Of a stretch of DNA of 16,244 nucleotides, positions 1 through 7,402 are shown piece by piece. The notes under the pieces are model-generated. The model was not told the origin of the DNA. It searched no databases and saw only the letters and a list, made by a program, of their open reading frames with translations. The DNA is from JBOFHT01 sp051649785 (GTDB lineage: Archaea > Methanobacteriota > Methanobacteria > Methanobacteriales > Methanobacteriaceae): assembly GCA_051649785.1 (NCBI GenBank), contig JBOFHT010000054.1, positions 1 through 16,244 of the forward strand, written 5' to 3'. Numbering within the stretch: position 1 is the first letter of the stretch; each line of letters begins with the position of its first letter. The translations under genes and the position numbers were made by a program.

Positions 1-147
1 TAGTTTATTGATTTTTAATCCTTTATTTTTTTCTTTTAGGATGTTTTTAGCGGATTTTTTGAATTTTTGTTCTAGGCCAAAATCCAAAAGGTTTATCTGT
101 CTTGAAAACAAATAGCTAGTTGGAGGATAGTTTATATTACTTGTCAT
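1..147 (-). CDS. Unrecognised protein, 5' end only (runs off the left edge)
   Basis: An open frame starts at an ATG at 147-145 and stays open for 49 codons to base 1, so only the N-terminus is present. A strong Shine-Dalgarno (AAGGAGGAT on the minus strand, about 158-166) lies about 10 bases upstream, which makes a real gene start likely despite the short length. The visible protein begins MTSNINYPPTSYLFSRQ and then becomes lysine-rich (FGLEQKFKKSAKNILKEKNK). It has no signal peptide or membrane segment, so it looks cytoplasmic. I do not recognise the family. It is divergent from the gene at 416. Confidence 0.6.
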   Translation of the reverse strand, partial: MTSNINYPPTSYLFSRQINLLDFGLEQKFKKSAKNILKEKNKGLKINKL

Positions 148-210
148 AATAATAATTATCCTCCTTTTTAATATAAATAACTATCTATCCTTATTTTTAA
201 AATCAAAGAG

Positions 211-327
211 TGCTATTTCAACTGTATTAAAATTAAAAAAAATAGCATGGTCTATTTTTGAACGGCTAGTATGATTTCAAGTGAAAAAAATTAATTAAAA
301 ACTAGGGTTTCTACAGAGCCGTTTTTT
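211..327 (+). other. Two consecutive inverted repeats ending in a T-run; candidate small RNA or terminator
   Basis: The first inverted repeat is TGCTATTT (211-218) with AAATAGCA (240-247), 8 bp and a 21-base loop. The second is AACGGCT (261-267) with AGCCGTT (317-323), followed directly by a run of T (322-327). Alternatively, AACGG can pair with CCGTT while CTAGT (266-270) pairs with ACTAG (301-305), leaving GGTTTCTACAGAG as a bulge. These GC-containing stems stand out from the AT background. The T-run fits a plus-strand terminator or the 3' end of a short RNA. No known RNA family could be assigned. Confidence 0.3.
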
Positions 328-415
328 ATAATAATTTATATGGTGAGTTATTAATAAATATTTAGGACTTTATTTTACTTCATTTTATTTTGTAAATACA
401 TGGGAGGTGTTTTTT

Positions 416-958
416 ATGAAATGGTTTGTTGGGTTGATTTTAATACTGATTACAATTATTGGTGCTTCTACTTTTTTAGTTGTTCAGAATTTAGGTGGCA
501 ATTCAAATATAGATGGAAATAGTTCTAATAATCATCTTTTAAGTAATAGTAATATAGATTCTAGCTTGGATAAAGGTATAGTTTTTACAAATCATACCGG
601 GCTAAGTGATAAAAATAATGTTATAGTAACTGCAAATTGTCAAAAAACAGCTTATCAAGGCACTAATGTATCTATAATCTGGAAAGTTACAAATAATGGT
701 AATAAAACAATAGAAAATGCTGTAGCTTCTGATCAGGTTGCAGAACATAATTTTGGAAATATAAAACCGGGTGAAACAAAAATATATCAATTTAGTAGTT
801 ATATTCCTACTAATAAAGACCTTGAAATGGATTTTGGAAGGATAGATGATCAATGGCCAGGTTCATTATGGTGGGGTGGTTTTGGACTAAGTTACTTTAT
901 TAATGAAAAAGAATTTTCTAGCCATGCCAATGCAATGGAAATTAATGTTAAAGTTTAA
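416..958 (+). CDS. Small membrane-anchored extracytoplasmic beta-domain protein, function unknown
   Basis: This is a 180-residue protein. A GTG at 407 in the same frame is possible, but it lies inside the Shine-Dalgarno GGGAGGTG (402-409), so the ATG at 416 with 6-7 base spacing is preferred. Residues 3-23 form one hydrophobic helix (FVGLILILITIIGAS), either a signal anchor or a signal peptide. Residues 28-50 are an Asn/Ser-rich linker with several N-X-S/T sites. From about residue 68 the protein looks like a beta-sandwich: IIWKVTNNGNKTIENAV followed by IKPGETKIYQFSSYIP resembles the CARDB/DUF11 kind of extracellular domain, in which a conserved 'NNG' turn precedes a 'PGE' turn. That assignment is by pattern only. 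A surface location is inferred and the function is unknown. Its last codons are part of a tandem duplication. Confidence 0.75.
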   Translation: MKWFVGLILILITIIGASTFLVVQNLGGNSNIDGNSSNNHLLSNSNIDSSLDKGIVFTNHTGLSDKNNVIVTANCQKTAYQGTNVSIIWKVTNNGNKTIENAVASDQVAEHNFGNIKPGETKIYQFSSYIPTNKDLEMDFGRIDDQWPGSLWWGGFGLSYFINEKEFSSHANAMEINVKV

Positions 959-1136
959 TTTGTTTATTATATATCTTTAGGCAAAGTATTTAGAAAAGCA
1001 TTTAGAAATTTTGGCAGTTTTGGTGATGGCAACATATTAGAGTTTAATTTGTTTATTATATATCTTTAGGCAAAGTATTTAGAAAAGCATTTAGAAATTT
1101 TGGCAGTTTTGGTGATGGCAACATAGTAAAGTTTAA
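952..1136. repeat. Perfect tandem duplication, 89-bp period, two copies plus a stub
   Basis: Bases 952-1036 are identical to 1041-1125 (85 of 85), giving units 952-1040 and 1041-1129, followed by a stub AGTTTAA at 1130-1136. The first unit starts inside the last codons and stop of the preceding gene (GTT TAA). The short sequence AGTTTAA thus occurs at all three unit boundaries, as expected if slippage or recombination between short direct repeats produced the duplication. Each unit also contains an internal near-repeat, AGTATTTAGAAA / AGCATTTAGAAA. The period is not a multiple of three and no open frame spans it. Confidence 0.95.
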
Positions 1137-1186
1137 ATACTTGAAAACTAATACATTAGTACACTTGTATTGTTTACTATGCAAGC

Positions 1187-1228
1187 TTATAATATTAAAA
1201 TTTATTTTATTAATTTCTAATATTATAG
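1187..1228. repeat. AT-only inverted repeat upstream of tRNA-Leu
   Basis: TATAATATTA (1188-1197) can pair with TAATATTATA (1218-1227), a 10-bp stem with a 20-base loop. A small perfect palindrome, ACTAAT-AC-ATTAGT, lies at 1147-1160. Because the stem contains only A and T, it may be chance. The right arm (TATTATA at 1221-1227) also sits about where a TATA box for the tRNA would be expected. Confidence 0.25.
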
Positions 1229-1252
1229 TTTATTTTAAATCCATTTTTCAAT

Positions 1253-1336
<84 letters not shown>

Positions 1337-1938
1337 CTTAAATAATTTAAATCTATTTTTGCAAGTTTTTATTTATAAAAATAATTTTATATTATATTCT
1401 TAGTATTGTTTTATTATTGCTATTTTCACTATTATTTTTATTATTGCTATTTCTATCTAATCTATTATTACTATTCAATTGATTTGGTTCTTAATTTTTA
1501 TTATTTAGCTAATATTTATATTAATTATCTTATTCTTACTATTTTTTCCCTATTGTTATCTAACTTTTCAATATAATTTCAACGCTGTCAACTTAAGCAA
1601 TTAAATACTAAATCTTAAATAAATTTAATAAATTACTTATAAAGATTCTAAATAATTTTTTGAATTTTTATAAAAATTTACTTTAAAAAATCCTTAAATT
1701 GACAGAAGTGATATAATTTAGAAAACTTTATTATATATAATAAATAAAAATTATATTACTGTAAATAATACTTTAAAACAATATTATCATATTTTTATTA
1801 TTAAATTGTTTTTAATTATTTATACTTTTCATAATATATTTGATTATGATATATGATTACATCCATTATACTTTATTATTCTATTACATTTATTAAATTA
1901 TATTTAACAACACAATTATAATTATGTGGAGGGATTAA
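1337..1938. other. 602-base AT-rich spacer between tRNA-Leu and galU
   Basis: No convincing gene on either strand. T-rich stretches after the tRNA (about 1352-1372) could end its transcription. A 15-base sequence, TTATTATTGCTATTT, occurs twice, at 1411-1425 and 1438-1452 (period 27). The right end must hold the galU promoter. TTATATT at 1898-1904 is one TATA-box candidate, but the sequence is too AT-rich to single it out. Confidence 0.6.
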
Positions 1939-2808
1939 ATGAAAGCAGTAATTCCAGCAGCAGGATTAGGGACACGTTTTTTGCCAGCTACTAAGGCACA
2001 ACCTAAAGAAATGCTTCCTGTTTTTGATAAACCTACTATTCAATATGTTATTGAAGAGGCTGTAGCTTCAGGCATTGATGATATAATAATTGTCACTGGT
2101 AAAGGTAAACGTCCTATTGAAGATCATTTTGACCGTTCTTTTGAATTAGAGTATAATCTCCGCAAATCTGGTAAAAAAGACTATTTAAAGCAAGTTAAAG
2201 AAATTTCAGACCTTGCGGATATTTATTATGTTCGCCAAAAAAAGCAGAGAGGCCTTGGTGATGCTATTTATAGTGCTAAAAAACATATTAATGGTGAAAC
2301 TTTTGCTGTTATGTTAGGTGATACCATAACAAAAGCAAGTACGCCATGTACTAAACAATTAATTGATATAAATCAGAGATACAATTCTTCAGCTATAGCT
2401 GTTGAAACAGTTCCTTGTGATAAAGTTGAAAGATATGGTATTATTAAAGGTGATGAAGTTAAAGATCCTAATTGTAAAAATGGCCTTTATAAAATCAATA
2501 AACTTGTTGAAAAGCCACCAGTTGATAAAGCACCTTCTAACCTAGCTATTATGGGGCGTTATGTCCTTGAAGCTGATATTTTTGATTATATTAGTAGTAC
2601 CAAACCTGGATTTGCCGGTGAAATCCAACTTACAGATGCAATGTCAAAGCTAAATTCAATTTATGCTTGTGTATTTGATGGTCGTAATTATGATATAGGT
2701 AATAGATTTGATTGGCTTAAAACTTCAATTGAGTTTGCAATGGATGACCCAAAATTTAAAGATGACTTAATTAATTATTTGGGTACTCTTTTAGCTAATA
2801 ATAAATAA
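1939..2808 (+). CDS. galU: UTP--glucose-1-phosphate uridylyltransferase
   Basis: GalU makes UDP-glucose from UTP and glucose-1-phosphate, supplying activated sugar for cell-surface glycans in the cytoplasm. The protein is 289 residues, full length for the family (about 280-300). The nucleotidyltransferase signature is at the N-terminus: GLGTRFLPATK (residues 9-19) followed by PKEM (22-25), with the lysines and arginine that bind the nucleotide and sugar phosphate. Further family segments are GKGKRPIEDHFD, RQKKQRGLGDAI, FAVMLGDT and VEKP. The C-terminal part has the usual PGFAGEIQLTDA. The ATG at 1939 follows GGAGGGA at ideal spacing. It heads a plus-strand run with a coiled-coil gene, an epimerase and a glycosyltransferase, so its UDP-sugar probably feeds that pathway. 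RmlA-type thymidylyltransferases are related, but the PATKAQPKEM start and the length favour GalU. Confidence 0.93.
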   Translation: MKAVIPAAGLGTRFLPATKAQPKEMLPVFDKPTIQYVIEEAVASGIDDIIIVTGKGKRPIEDHFDRSFELEYNLRKSGKKDYLKQVKEISDLADIYYVRQKKQRGLGDAIYSAKKHINGETFAVMLGDTITKASTPCTKQLIDINQRYNSSAIAVETVPCDKVERYGIIKGDEVKDPNCKNGLYKINKLVEKPPVDKAPSNLAIMGRYVLEADIFDYISSTKPGFAGEIQLTDAMSKLNSIYACVFDGRNYDIGNRFDWLKTSIEFAMDDPKFKDDLINYLGTLLANNK

Positions 2809-2877
2809 ATTAGCAAAAATATTAATATTAATAATATTAATAATAATACTGAGTTAAATATATCTATTGGAGTTATT

Positions 2878-3408
2878 ATGCCTAACAATAATATTAATAC
2901 TAATAATTCTAATATTGATTCTAGTAGTACTCCTAATACCATTGTTAATAATAGTAATAGTACTAATAATAAGGATGATAGTGAGGATATTAGTGGTATT
3001 GGTAATAGTAATAATAATCTAAATAAAGAATTAATAGCCAAAGATAATGAGATTGCAAGATTAAAAAATCAGTTAGCTAATGAACATAAAAAATTTCAAA
3101 GCAGAATAGCTAATATTGTAGCTGATAAAAATAAGCTTTCAACTGAATTACATTATTATGAACTTATGGAACTTGATTTAAAAGTAGCTGAATTTGAAAA
3201 ATTAAAAATTAACTACTTAAAGCTTGAGCATAGATATAATATTACTAAAGAACTACTTGATGATAGCCGTCACCAATTAGCTATTTTAGAAAAAGTTATT
3301 TATGACTTAGAGAATATTAAATTTATAGACTTTATTAAAAATAATGATCCTACTAGTTTCATTAGGTATAAAGAAGAATTTAGAAAAGAAACTAATGATG
3401 AACTTTAA
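2878..3408 (+). CDS. Coiled-coil protein with Asn/Ser-rich N-terminus, function unknown
   Basis: This 176-residue protein is not recognised as a known family. The ATG at 2878 follows TTGGAG with about 6-base spacing. Residues 1-53 are low complexity (Asn, Ser, Thr, Asp), encoded by runs of AAT and AGT that continue a trinucleotide tract beginning outside the gene at about 2817. From about residue 54 a heptad-like, charged region runs to about 140 (KELIAKDNEIARLKNQL, ELMELDLKVAEFEKLKI, RHQLAILEKVIYDLE), a likely coiled coil. The C-terminus (FIDFIKNNDPTSFIRYKEEF) looks like a short ordered tail. There is no signal peptide or membrane helix. It lies 69 bases after galU and ahead of an epimerase, so it could be a scaffold or regulator for the glycan genes, but that rests on position only. 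The real start may be further inside if the N-terminal tract is not translated. Confidence 0.65.
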   Translation: MPNNNINTNNSNIDSSSTPNTIVNNSNSTNNKDDSEDISGIGNSNNNLNKELIAKDNEIARLKNQLANEHKKFQSRIANIVADKNKLSTELHYYELMELDLKVAEFEKLKINYLKLEHRYNITKELLDDSRHQLAILEKVIYDLENIKFIDFIKNNDPTSFIRYKEEFRKETNDEL

Positions 3409-3432
3409 AATAATGGATGTTATCTATAAATC

Positions 3433-3480
3433 ACTTTAAATAATGTATTTAATATATTTATTACCTTAAATAATGTATTT
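3433..3480. repeat. Short direct repeat, 18 bases, period 30
   Basis: ACTTTAAATAATGTATTT (3433-3450) is repeated with one change as ACCTTAAATAATGTATTT (3463-3480). A weaker related copy (CTTTAAAATAATGGATGTT) overlaps the stop of the preceding gene near 3404. The repeat lies in the spacer between the coiled-coil gene and the epimerase. Confidence 0.7.
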
Positions 3481-3496
3481 TAGATGAATAATAGTA

Positions 3497-3595
3497 ATAT
3501 TCATAACATTGATTTGAATAATAGTAATAATATTCATAACATTAACTCAAATAATATTAATGATATTCATAACATTAACTCAAATAGTAATAGTA
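3497..3595. repeat. 33-bp-period minisatellite upstream of the epimerase
   Basis: Three units start at 3497, 3530 and 3563, each opening with ATATTCATAACATT. Units two and three share 24 identical bases (3530-3553 and 3563-3586). Because 33 is 11 codons, the tract stays open in the epimerase frame and would encode an 11-residue repeat of the type NIHNINSNNIN. It lacks a ribosome binding site and lies upstream of the best start of the epimerase, so I read it as mostly leader rather than protein. Confidence 0.85.
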
Positions 3596-3669
3596 ATAAT
3601 TGCATTGGAGTTACTATTACTATTATTAATACTAACTTTAATAAGAATAATTGTATAGGATTTGTAAAT

Positions 3670-4608
3670 ATGGAAACTCAAAGAATTTTAGTAACAGGTG
3701 GAGCAGGTTTTATAGGGACTAATTTAGTAAATGAACTTCGTAGTCGTGGGCACGAGGTATTAGCAGTTGACCTTTTACACAATGAACGTGACGAATATGT
3801 AAGATGTGATGTTAAAAACTATCGTCAAATTGAACGTGTCTTTGATGAAAATGATAAGTTTGACTATGTTTACCATTTAGCAGCTGAGTACGGTAGGTGG
3901 AATGGTGAAGCTTATTATGAAAACCTATGGGAAACTAATGTAATTGGAACAAAACACATGACTAGACTCCAAGAAAAACTTGACTATTCAATGATTTTCT
4001 TTTCTTCTGCTGAAGTTTATGGAGATTATACTGGAATTATGAGTGAAGATGTCATGATAAATAATCCTATTAAAGATACTTACCAAATGAATGATTATGC
4101 TATTACTAAATGGGCTGGAGAGCTAATGTGTATGAATTCAGCTAATATGTTTAATACTAAAACTGTACGTGTTCGACCAGTTAATTGTTATGGGCCTTAT
4201 GAAGAATACTCTCCTTATAAAGGATTTATTCCAATATTTATTTACAAAGCACTCACGGGACAGAGGTATGATGTTTATGAAGGACATAAACGTATAATTG
4301 ATTATGTAGGGGATACAGCTACTACTTTTGCTAATATAGTTGATAATTTTATACCTGGTGAAGCTTATAATGTTGGGAGTAAACAAGAATGGGAAAAGGA
4401 CATTCGTGAATACTCAGACCTTGTTTTAGATGCAGTTGGAATTGATGATTCATTAGTAACTTATCATGAAGCTGAACCTTTTACAACAAAAGTTAAAACA
4501 ATTGACTTTTCAAAGGCTATTCGTGACTTAAAACATGATCCTAAAGTTTCTCCTGAAGAAGGTATTAAAAAAACAGTAGAATGGACTAAAGAACAATTTA
4601 ATCTATGA
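3670..4608 (+). CDS. NAD-dependent nucleotide-sugar epimerase/dehydratase (extended SDR)
   Basis: A 312-residue cytoplasmic enzyme of the GalE/RmlB-like extended short-chain dehydrogenase family, which acts on NDP-sugars. The N-terminal Rossmann motif is TGGAGFIG (residues 9-16), with an acidic residue at the end of strand two (LAVDLL) that suits NAD. The active site has the serine segment FFSSAEVYG and the catalytic Y143-x3-K147 (YAITK). Further family signs are YHLAAEYG, ETNVIGT, RPVNCYGP and DYVGDTA. The frame is open upstream to 3484, but those 62 codons are a repetitive Asn tract without a ribosome binding site. The ATG at 3670 places the Rossmann glycines near residue 10 as usual and has a weak AGGAT upstream, so it is preferred. 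The exact sugar substrate cannot be told. It sits between galU and a glycosyltransferase and may process the sugar nucleotide used by the latter. Confidence 0.88.
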   Translation: METQRILVTGGAGFIGTNLVNELRSRGHEVLAVDLLHNERDEYVRCDVKNYRQIERVFDENDKFDYVYHLAAEYGRWNGEAYYENLWETNVIGTKHMTRLQEKLDYSMIFFSSAEVYGDYTGIMSEDVMINNPIKDTYQMNDYAITKWAGELMCMNSANMFNTKTVRVRPVNCYGPYEEYSPYKGFIPIFIYKALTGQRYDVYEGHKRIIDYVGDTATTFANIVDNFIPGEAYNVGSKQEWEKDIREYSDLVLDAVGIDDSLVTYHEAEPFTTKVKTIDFSKAIRDLKHDPKVSPEEGIKKTVEWTKEQFNL

Positions 4609-4659
4609 TTTATTTGATTGTTAATTTAATATTTACTAAAATTCAACTGGTGATGTGAA

Positions 4660-5544
4660 ATGGCAAAAATACTAGCTATTATTCCTGCTTACAATGAAGA
4701 AGTAGCTTTGGGAAGTGTAATTATTAGAACTGCCCAATATGTTGATAGAATTATTGTTATTGATGATGGTAGTTACGATAAAACTGCTGAAGTAGCTAAA
4801 TTAGCAGGTGCAGAAGTTATTTCTCATAAAACTAATCATGGAAAAGGTAAAGGTCTTGAGTCTGGTTTTAATGCTGTGTATGATGAAGAAGTTATTGTTA
4901 CAATTGATGGTGATGGTCAGAATAATCCTGATGAAATTCCTAACCTTGTAAATCCTATAATAAATGGTGGTATGGACTTTATTAATGGTAGTCGATATAT
5001 GGAAGGTACTGTTGAAGATGATACTCCTTCTTATAGGCGTATTGGTCAAAAAGTTCTTGATAAAGCTACTAATATATCTTCAGGGCTTGAAATAACAGAT
5101 TCTCAAAGTGGTTTTCGTGCTTTTTCTAAACGAGCTATTTCTTGCTTTGGACTTAGGAGTACTGGCTTTGCAATAGAAAGTGAAATGTTGTCTGATGCAG
5201 CTGAAGCGGGTTTAAAAATAGGTGAAGTTCCAATAACTGTTAGGTATGATGTGGATGGCTCAACTGAAAATCCAATTACCCATGGAGTTCGTGTACTTCT
5301 TAAAATAATTAAAGATATGGAACTAAAGCGTCCTCTTTATTATTTTACCCTTCCTGGTTTTATAATAACTTTAATTGGCTTTATTTCATCAATTGTATTT
5401 TTAAATGATTATATTAATGGAACAAGTATTAATTTTGGCCCTACAATCATTTCATTTATGTTTTTAATTGTAGGATTATTTTTAATGCTTAATGGAATAT
5501 TATTAGATTCATTGCGAAAATTAATTAATAGGAAATTAGATTAA
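4660..5544 (+). CDS. Family 2 glycosyltransferase with C-terminal membrane helices (dolichyl-phosphate hexose synthase-like)
   Basis: This 294-residue protein transfers a sugar from a nucleotide donor, most likely to a polyprenyl (dolichyl) phosphate at the inner face of the membrane. The GT-A domain (residues 1-225) has IIPAYNEE (7-14), VIDDGS (33-38), the metal/nucleotide motif DGDGQ (83-87) and QSGFR (149-153), all typical of DPM1/AglJ-like enzymes. Two hydrophobic segments (about 229-248 and 262-282) form a C-terminal hairpin, ending in the basic tail RKLINRKLD. The start at 4660 is decided by GGTGAT (4649-4654), a perfect match to the archaeal anti-SD, five bases upstream. It follows the epimerase by 51 bases and probably belongs to the same transcription unit. 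Polyprenyl-phosphate glucose or mannose synthase is the best guess; donor and acceptor are inferred. Confidence 0.9.
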   Translation: MAKILAIIPAYNEEVALGSVIIRTAQYVDRIIVIDDGSYDKTAEVAKLAGAEVISHKTNHGKGKGLESGFNAVYDEEVIVTIDGDGQNNPDEIPNLVNPIINGGMDFINGSRYMEGTVEDDTPSYRRIGQKVLDKATNISSGLEITDSQSGFRAFSKRAISCFGLRSTGFAIESEMLSDAAEAGLKIGEVPITVRYDVDGSTENPITHGVRVLLKIIKDMELKRPLYYFTLPGFIITLIGFISSIVFLNDYINGTSINFGPTIISFMFLIVGLFLMLNGILLDSLRKLINRKLD

Positions 5545-5581
5545 TAACTATTTTATATTTTATAATCTATTCTTTCTTTTA

Positions 5582-6727
5582 TTATTCTTTATTCCACCAA
5601 ATTAAAATCCAATCTGTGCTTCTAAATGAATCGATACAGTTTCCATTATTATTTATTAAGTCATTTTTTATAAATTCTTTTATTTTATTCTTCTTTTCTT
5701 CTTCCTTTTCTATATTTTTAATTCTCCATTTAAAGCTATTAAAAATATCATCAACAATATTCTCTAAATTATTTTTATAGTTATCCATATTCTTATTGTA
5801 ATTATGGATATTATTAATATCATTGTTTTTATTACATTTATTATTGCCAATAATGTTAATAGTGTCAATTTGACTTTTTATTGGATTACTTTTAATTTTA
5901 ATTCTTTCTATATTAGCATAAATTCCCATTTCATAAAGAATATTATAAACATGGATATAACTACCATAAGTATATTTTTCAGCTCCAATAAGAGGATAAA
6001 TTGTTTTTTCAAACATTCTTGCATCAGGACCCCATAAAGTTAAGTAAACAGCTCTTTCAGCTAATTCATTCATTCTTGATAGTTGCCCACTAATATTTTC
6101 TATTTTATTCAATGATCTTGATGCAATTACAATATCATGCTCATTGGTGTTTTCAATATTTATTTCTTTTAAGTCTTTTTTTACTAATTTTATCTTAGTT
6201 ACTCCCATATCAATATTATTACTTATATTATTTTTATTTGAGGATTTAACTATTTCTTCTTCAGATTCTACCTTTTCTTTTAATATTTCAAGCATTTTAT
6301 AGGATGAATCAACTGCAGTTACACTTTTAAATGTTTTAGATAGAGGAATTGTTATTGTTCCTTCACCACAACCTAAATCTAAAACTGTAAGTTCTTTGGT
6401 GTTTATGGTTGTGTTTCCATTAATATTTCCATTATTTTCTTCATTATTTAAGCTACTATTTATTTTACCTAAAAACTGTTTAATATATTCATCCTTTTTA
6501 ACTCTTTTTGAAAAGTCTTTAGCTCTTTTATCCCATATATTTTCGTTTATATTTGAATTATTATAAATCCCTGAGTCTTCTTTTCTATCTTTACTTCTTT
6601 TGCTATTATTATTATTATTATTATTATCTCTATTATTAGCTCTATTACTATTTTCGCCCCTGTTATCATCATCTTTTAAATTTAGTTCTTTTTTCCATAA
6701 TGATTCTAATAAGTTAATTTTATTAAT
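5582..6727 (-). CDS. Class I SAM-dependent methyltransferase, no standard start codon seen
   Basis: The frame ending at TAA 5584-5582 carries a Rossmann-type methyltransferase. An ATG exists at 6295, but the frame is open upstream of it and holds the SAM-binding motif VLDLGCGEG and the acidic end of strand two (VTAVDSS), so the true start lies further up. The next in-frame stop upstream is at about 6761-6763, and no ATG, GTG or TTG lies between it and the conserved region. The best ribosome binding site, AAAGGGGAT (6742-6734), is followed six bases later by ATT at 6727-6725, taken here as the start (ATA at 6730 is an alternative). With that start there are 381 residues: an N-terminal WKKELNL segment, an Asn-rich linker (26-63) with seven Asn in a row, WDKRAKDFSKRV (65-76), motif I at 115-123, D140, IVIASRSLN near 199 and another Asn/Lys-rich stretch near 297-325. 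The substrate is unknown. It is convergent with the glycosyltransferase. Confidence 0.75.
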   Translation of the reverse strand: MNKINLLESLWKKELNLKDDDNRGENSNRANNRDNNNNNNNSKRSKDRKEDSGIYNNSNINENIWDKRAKDFSKRVKKDEYIKQFLGKINSSLNNEENNGNINGNTTINTKELTVLDLGCGEGTITIPLSKTFKSVTAVDSSYKMLEILKEKVESEEEIVKSSNKNNISNNIDMGVTKIKLVKKDLKEINIENTNEHDIVIASRSLNKIENISGQLSRMNELAERAVYLTLWGPDARMFEKTIYPLIGAEKYTYGSYIHVYNILYEMGIYANIERIKIKSNPIKSQIDTINIIGNNKCNKNNDINNIHNYNKNMDNYKNNLENIVDDIFNSFKWRIKNIEKEEEKKNKIKEFIKNDLINNNGNCIDSFRSTDWILIWWNKE

Positions 6728-7402
6728 TATAGCATCCCCTTTGATAGTAATTAGTATAATTTAATTAAATATATTATTAATAATACCATTATTTCTAATA
6801 CTATTATTTCTACTAAGTTTATTAATTTTATTATATTTTTAATTTTACTTGTATTTTGGTTTTTTAATTACTTTATTTTTAATTTTATTATTATTCGTAC
6901 TGCCATTATTATTATAAAAATTAATTTCATTATTTTTTTATCACAGATTCTACAATATTTTTAATTTGTCAAGCAGTTTACTTAATTTATATATAAATAT
7001 TATAATGGTATACCTAATATTTATAATTATTAGCAATAATTTTATATAATGGGAAATAAATAAAAATATATTGTAAAATTAATAATTTAAAATCAGATAG
7101 TTTTATATTAAACGCAAAAATACAATAATTAATATAGAATGAAGAACATATACTATTTTAATTAAAAAATATAGTTATATTTTTACTATATTTGTAAAAT
7201 TAGTTTAATAAACTAAGAATAATTTAATAATAAGGTATATATGTTGTATATATTATAATTATGTTATTTTCTACATTATATGGACTATAATATTAATTAA
7301 TATAATTTAGATTTTCTGCACTATTTGTACTTAATAGTTTATTTGTATATAATTTAAACTATTTGAACTATGAAATACTTAGACTTAGGTTAAGGTGGTA
7401 GC
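6728..7402. other. 675-base AT-rich spacer between divergent methyltransferase and rnc
   Basis: No gene, RNA fold or strong repeat could be supported. The region must carry the divergent promoters of the methyltransferase and rnc, but A/T runs give too many TATA-like matches to choose one. The sequence near 7231-7252 has TATATA-TGTTG-TATATA, a weak AT-only dyad. Confidence 0.6.

Noticed and set aside
300..320. CTAGGGTTTCTAC resembles conserved pieces of purine or ykkC-type riboswitches
   Set aside because: The surrounding stems, loop motifs and three-way junction of those riboswitches are not present, and no purine or guanidine gene follows.
602..853. 83-codon minus-strand open frame
   Set aside because: It lies antisense to the membrane-anchored protein, has no ribosome site and reads as Ile/Phe/Cys-rich shadow translation.
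952..1136. Tandem repeat as a CRISPR array
   Set aside because: The copies are directly adjacent with no unique spacers, and no cas genes are present.
2775..3041. 88-codon minus-strand frame rich in Leu/Ile, like a membrane protein
   Set aside because: It is the complement of the AAT/AGT tract in the coiled-coil gene; the apparent hydrophobicity comes from the repeat.
3484..3669. Epimerase start at 3484 with a 62-residue Asn-rich extension
   Set aside because: No ribosome site at 3484; the family starts just before the Rossmann glycines, as from 3670. Kept as a finding because it cannot be excluded.
5582..6295. Methyltransferase as a 237-residue protein starting at the ATG at 6295
   Set aside because: It would lack the SAM-binding motif that is encoded in the same open frame just upstream.
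7225..7260. TATATA-TGTTG-TATATA dyad in the rnc spacer as an operator
   Set aside because: AT-only arms are expected by chance in sequence of this composition.
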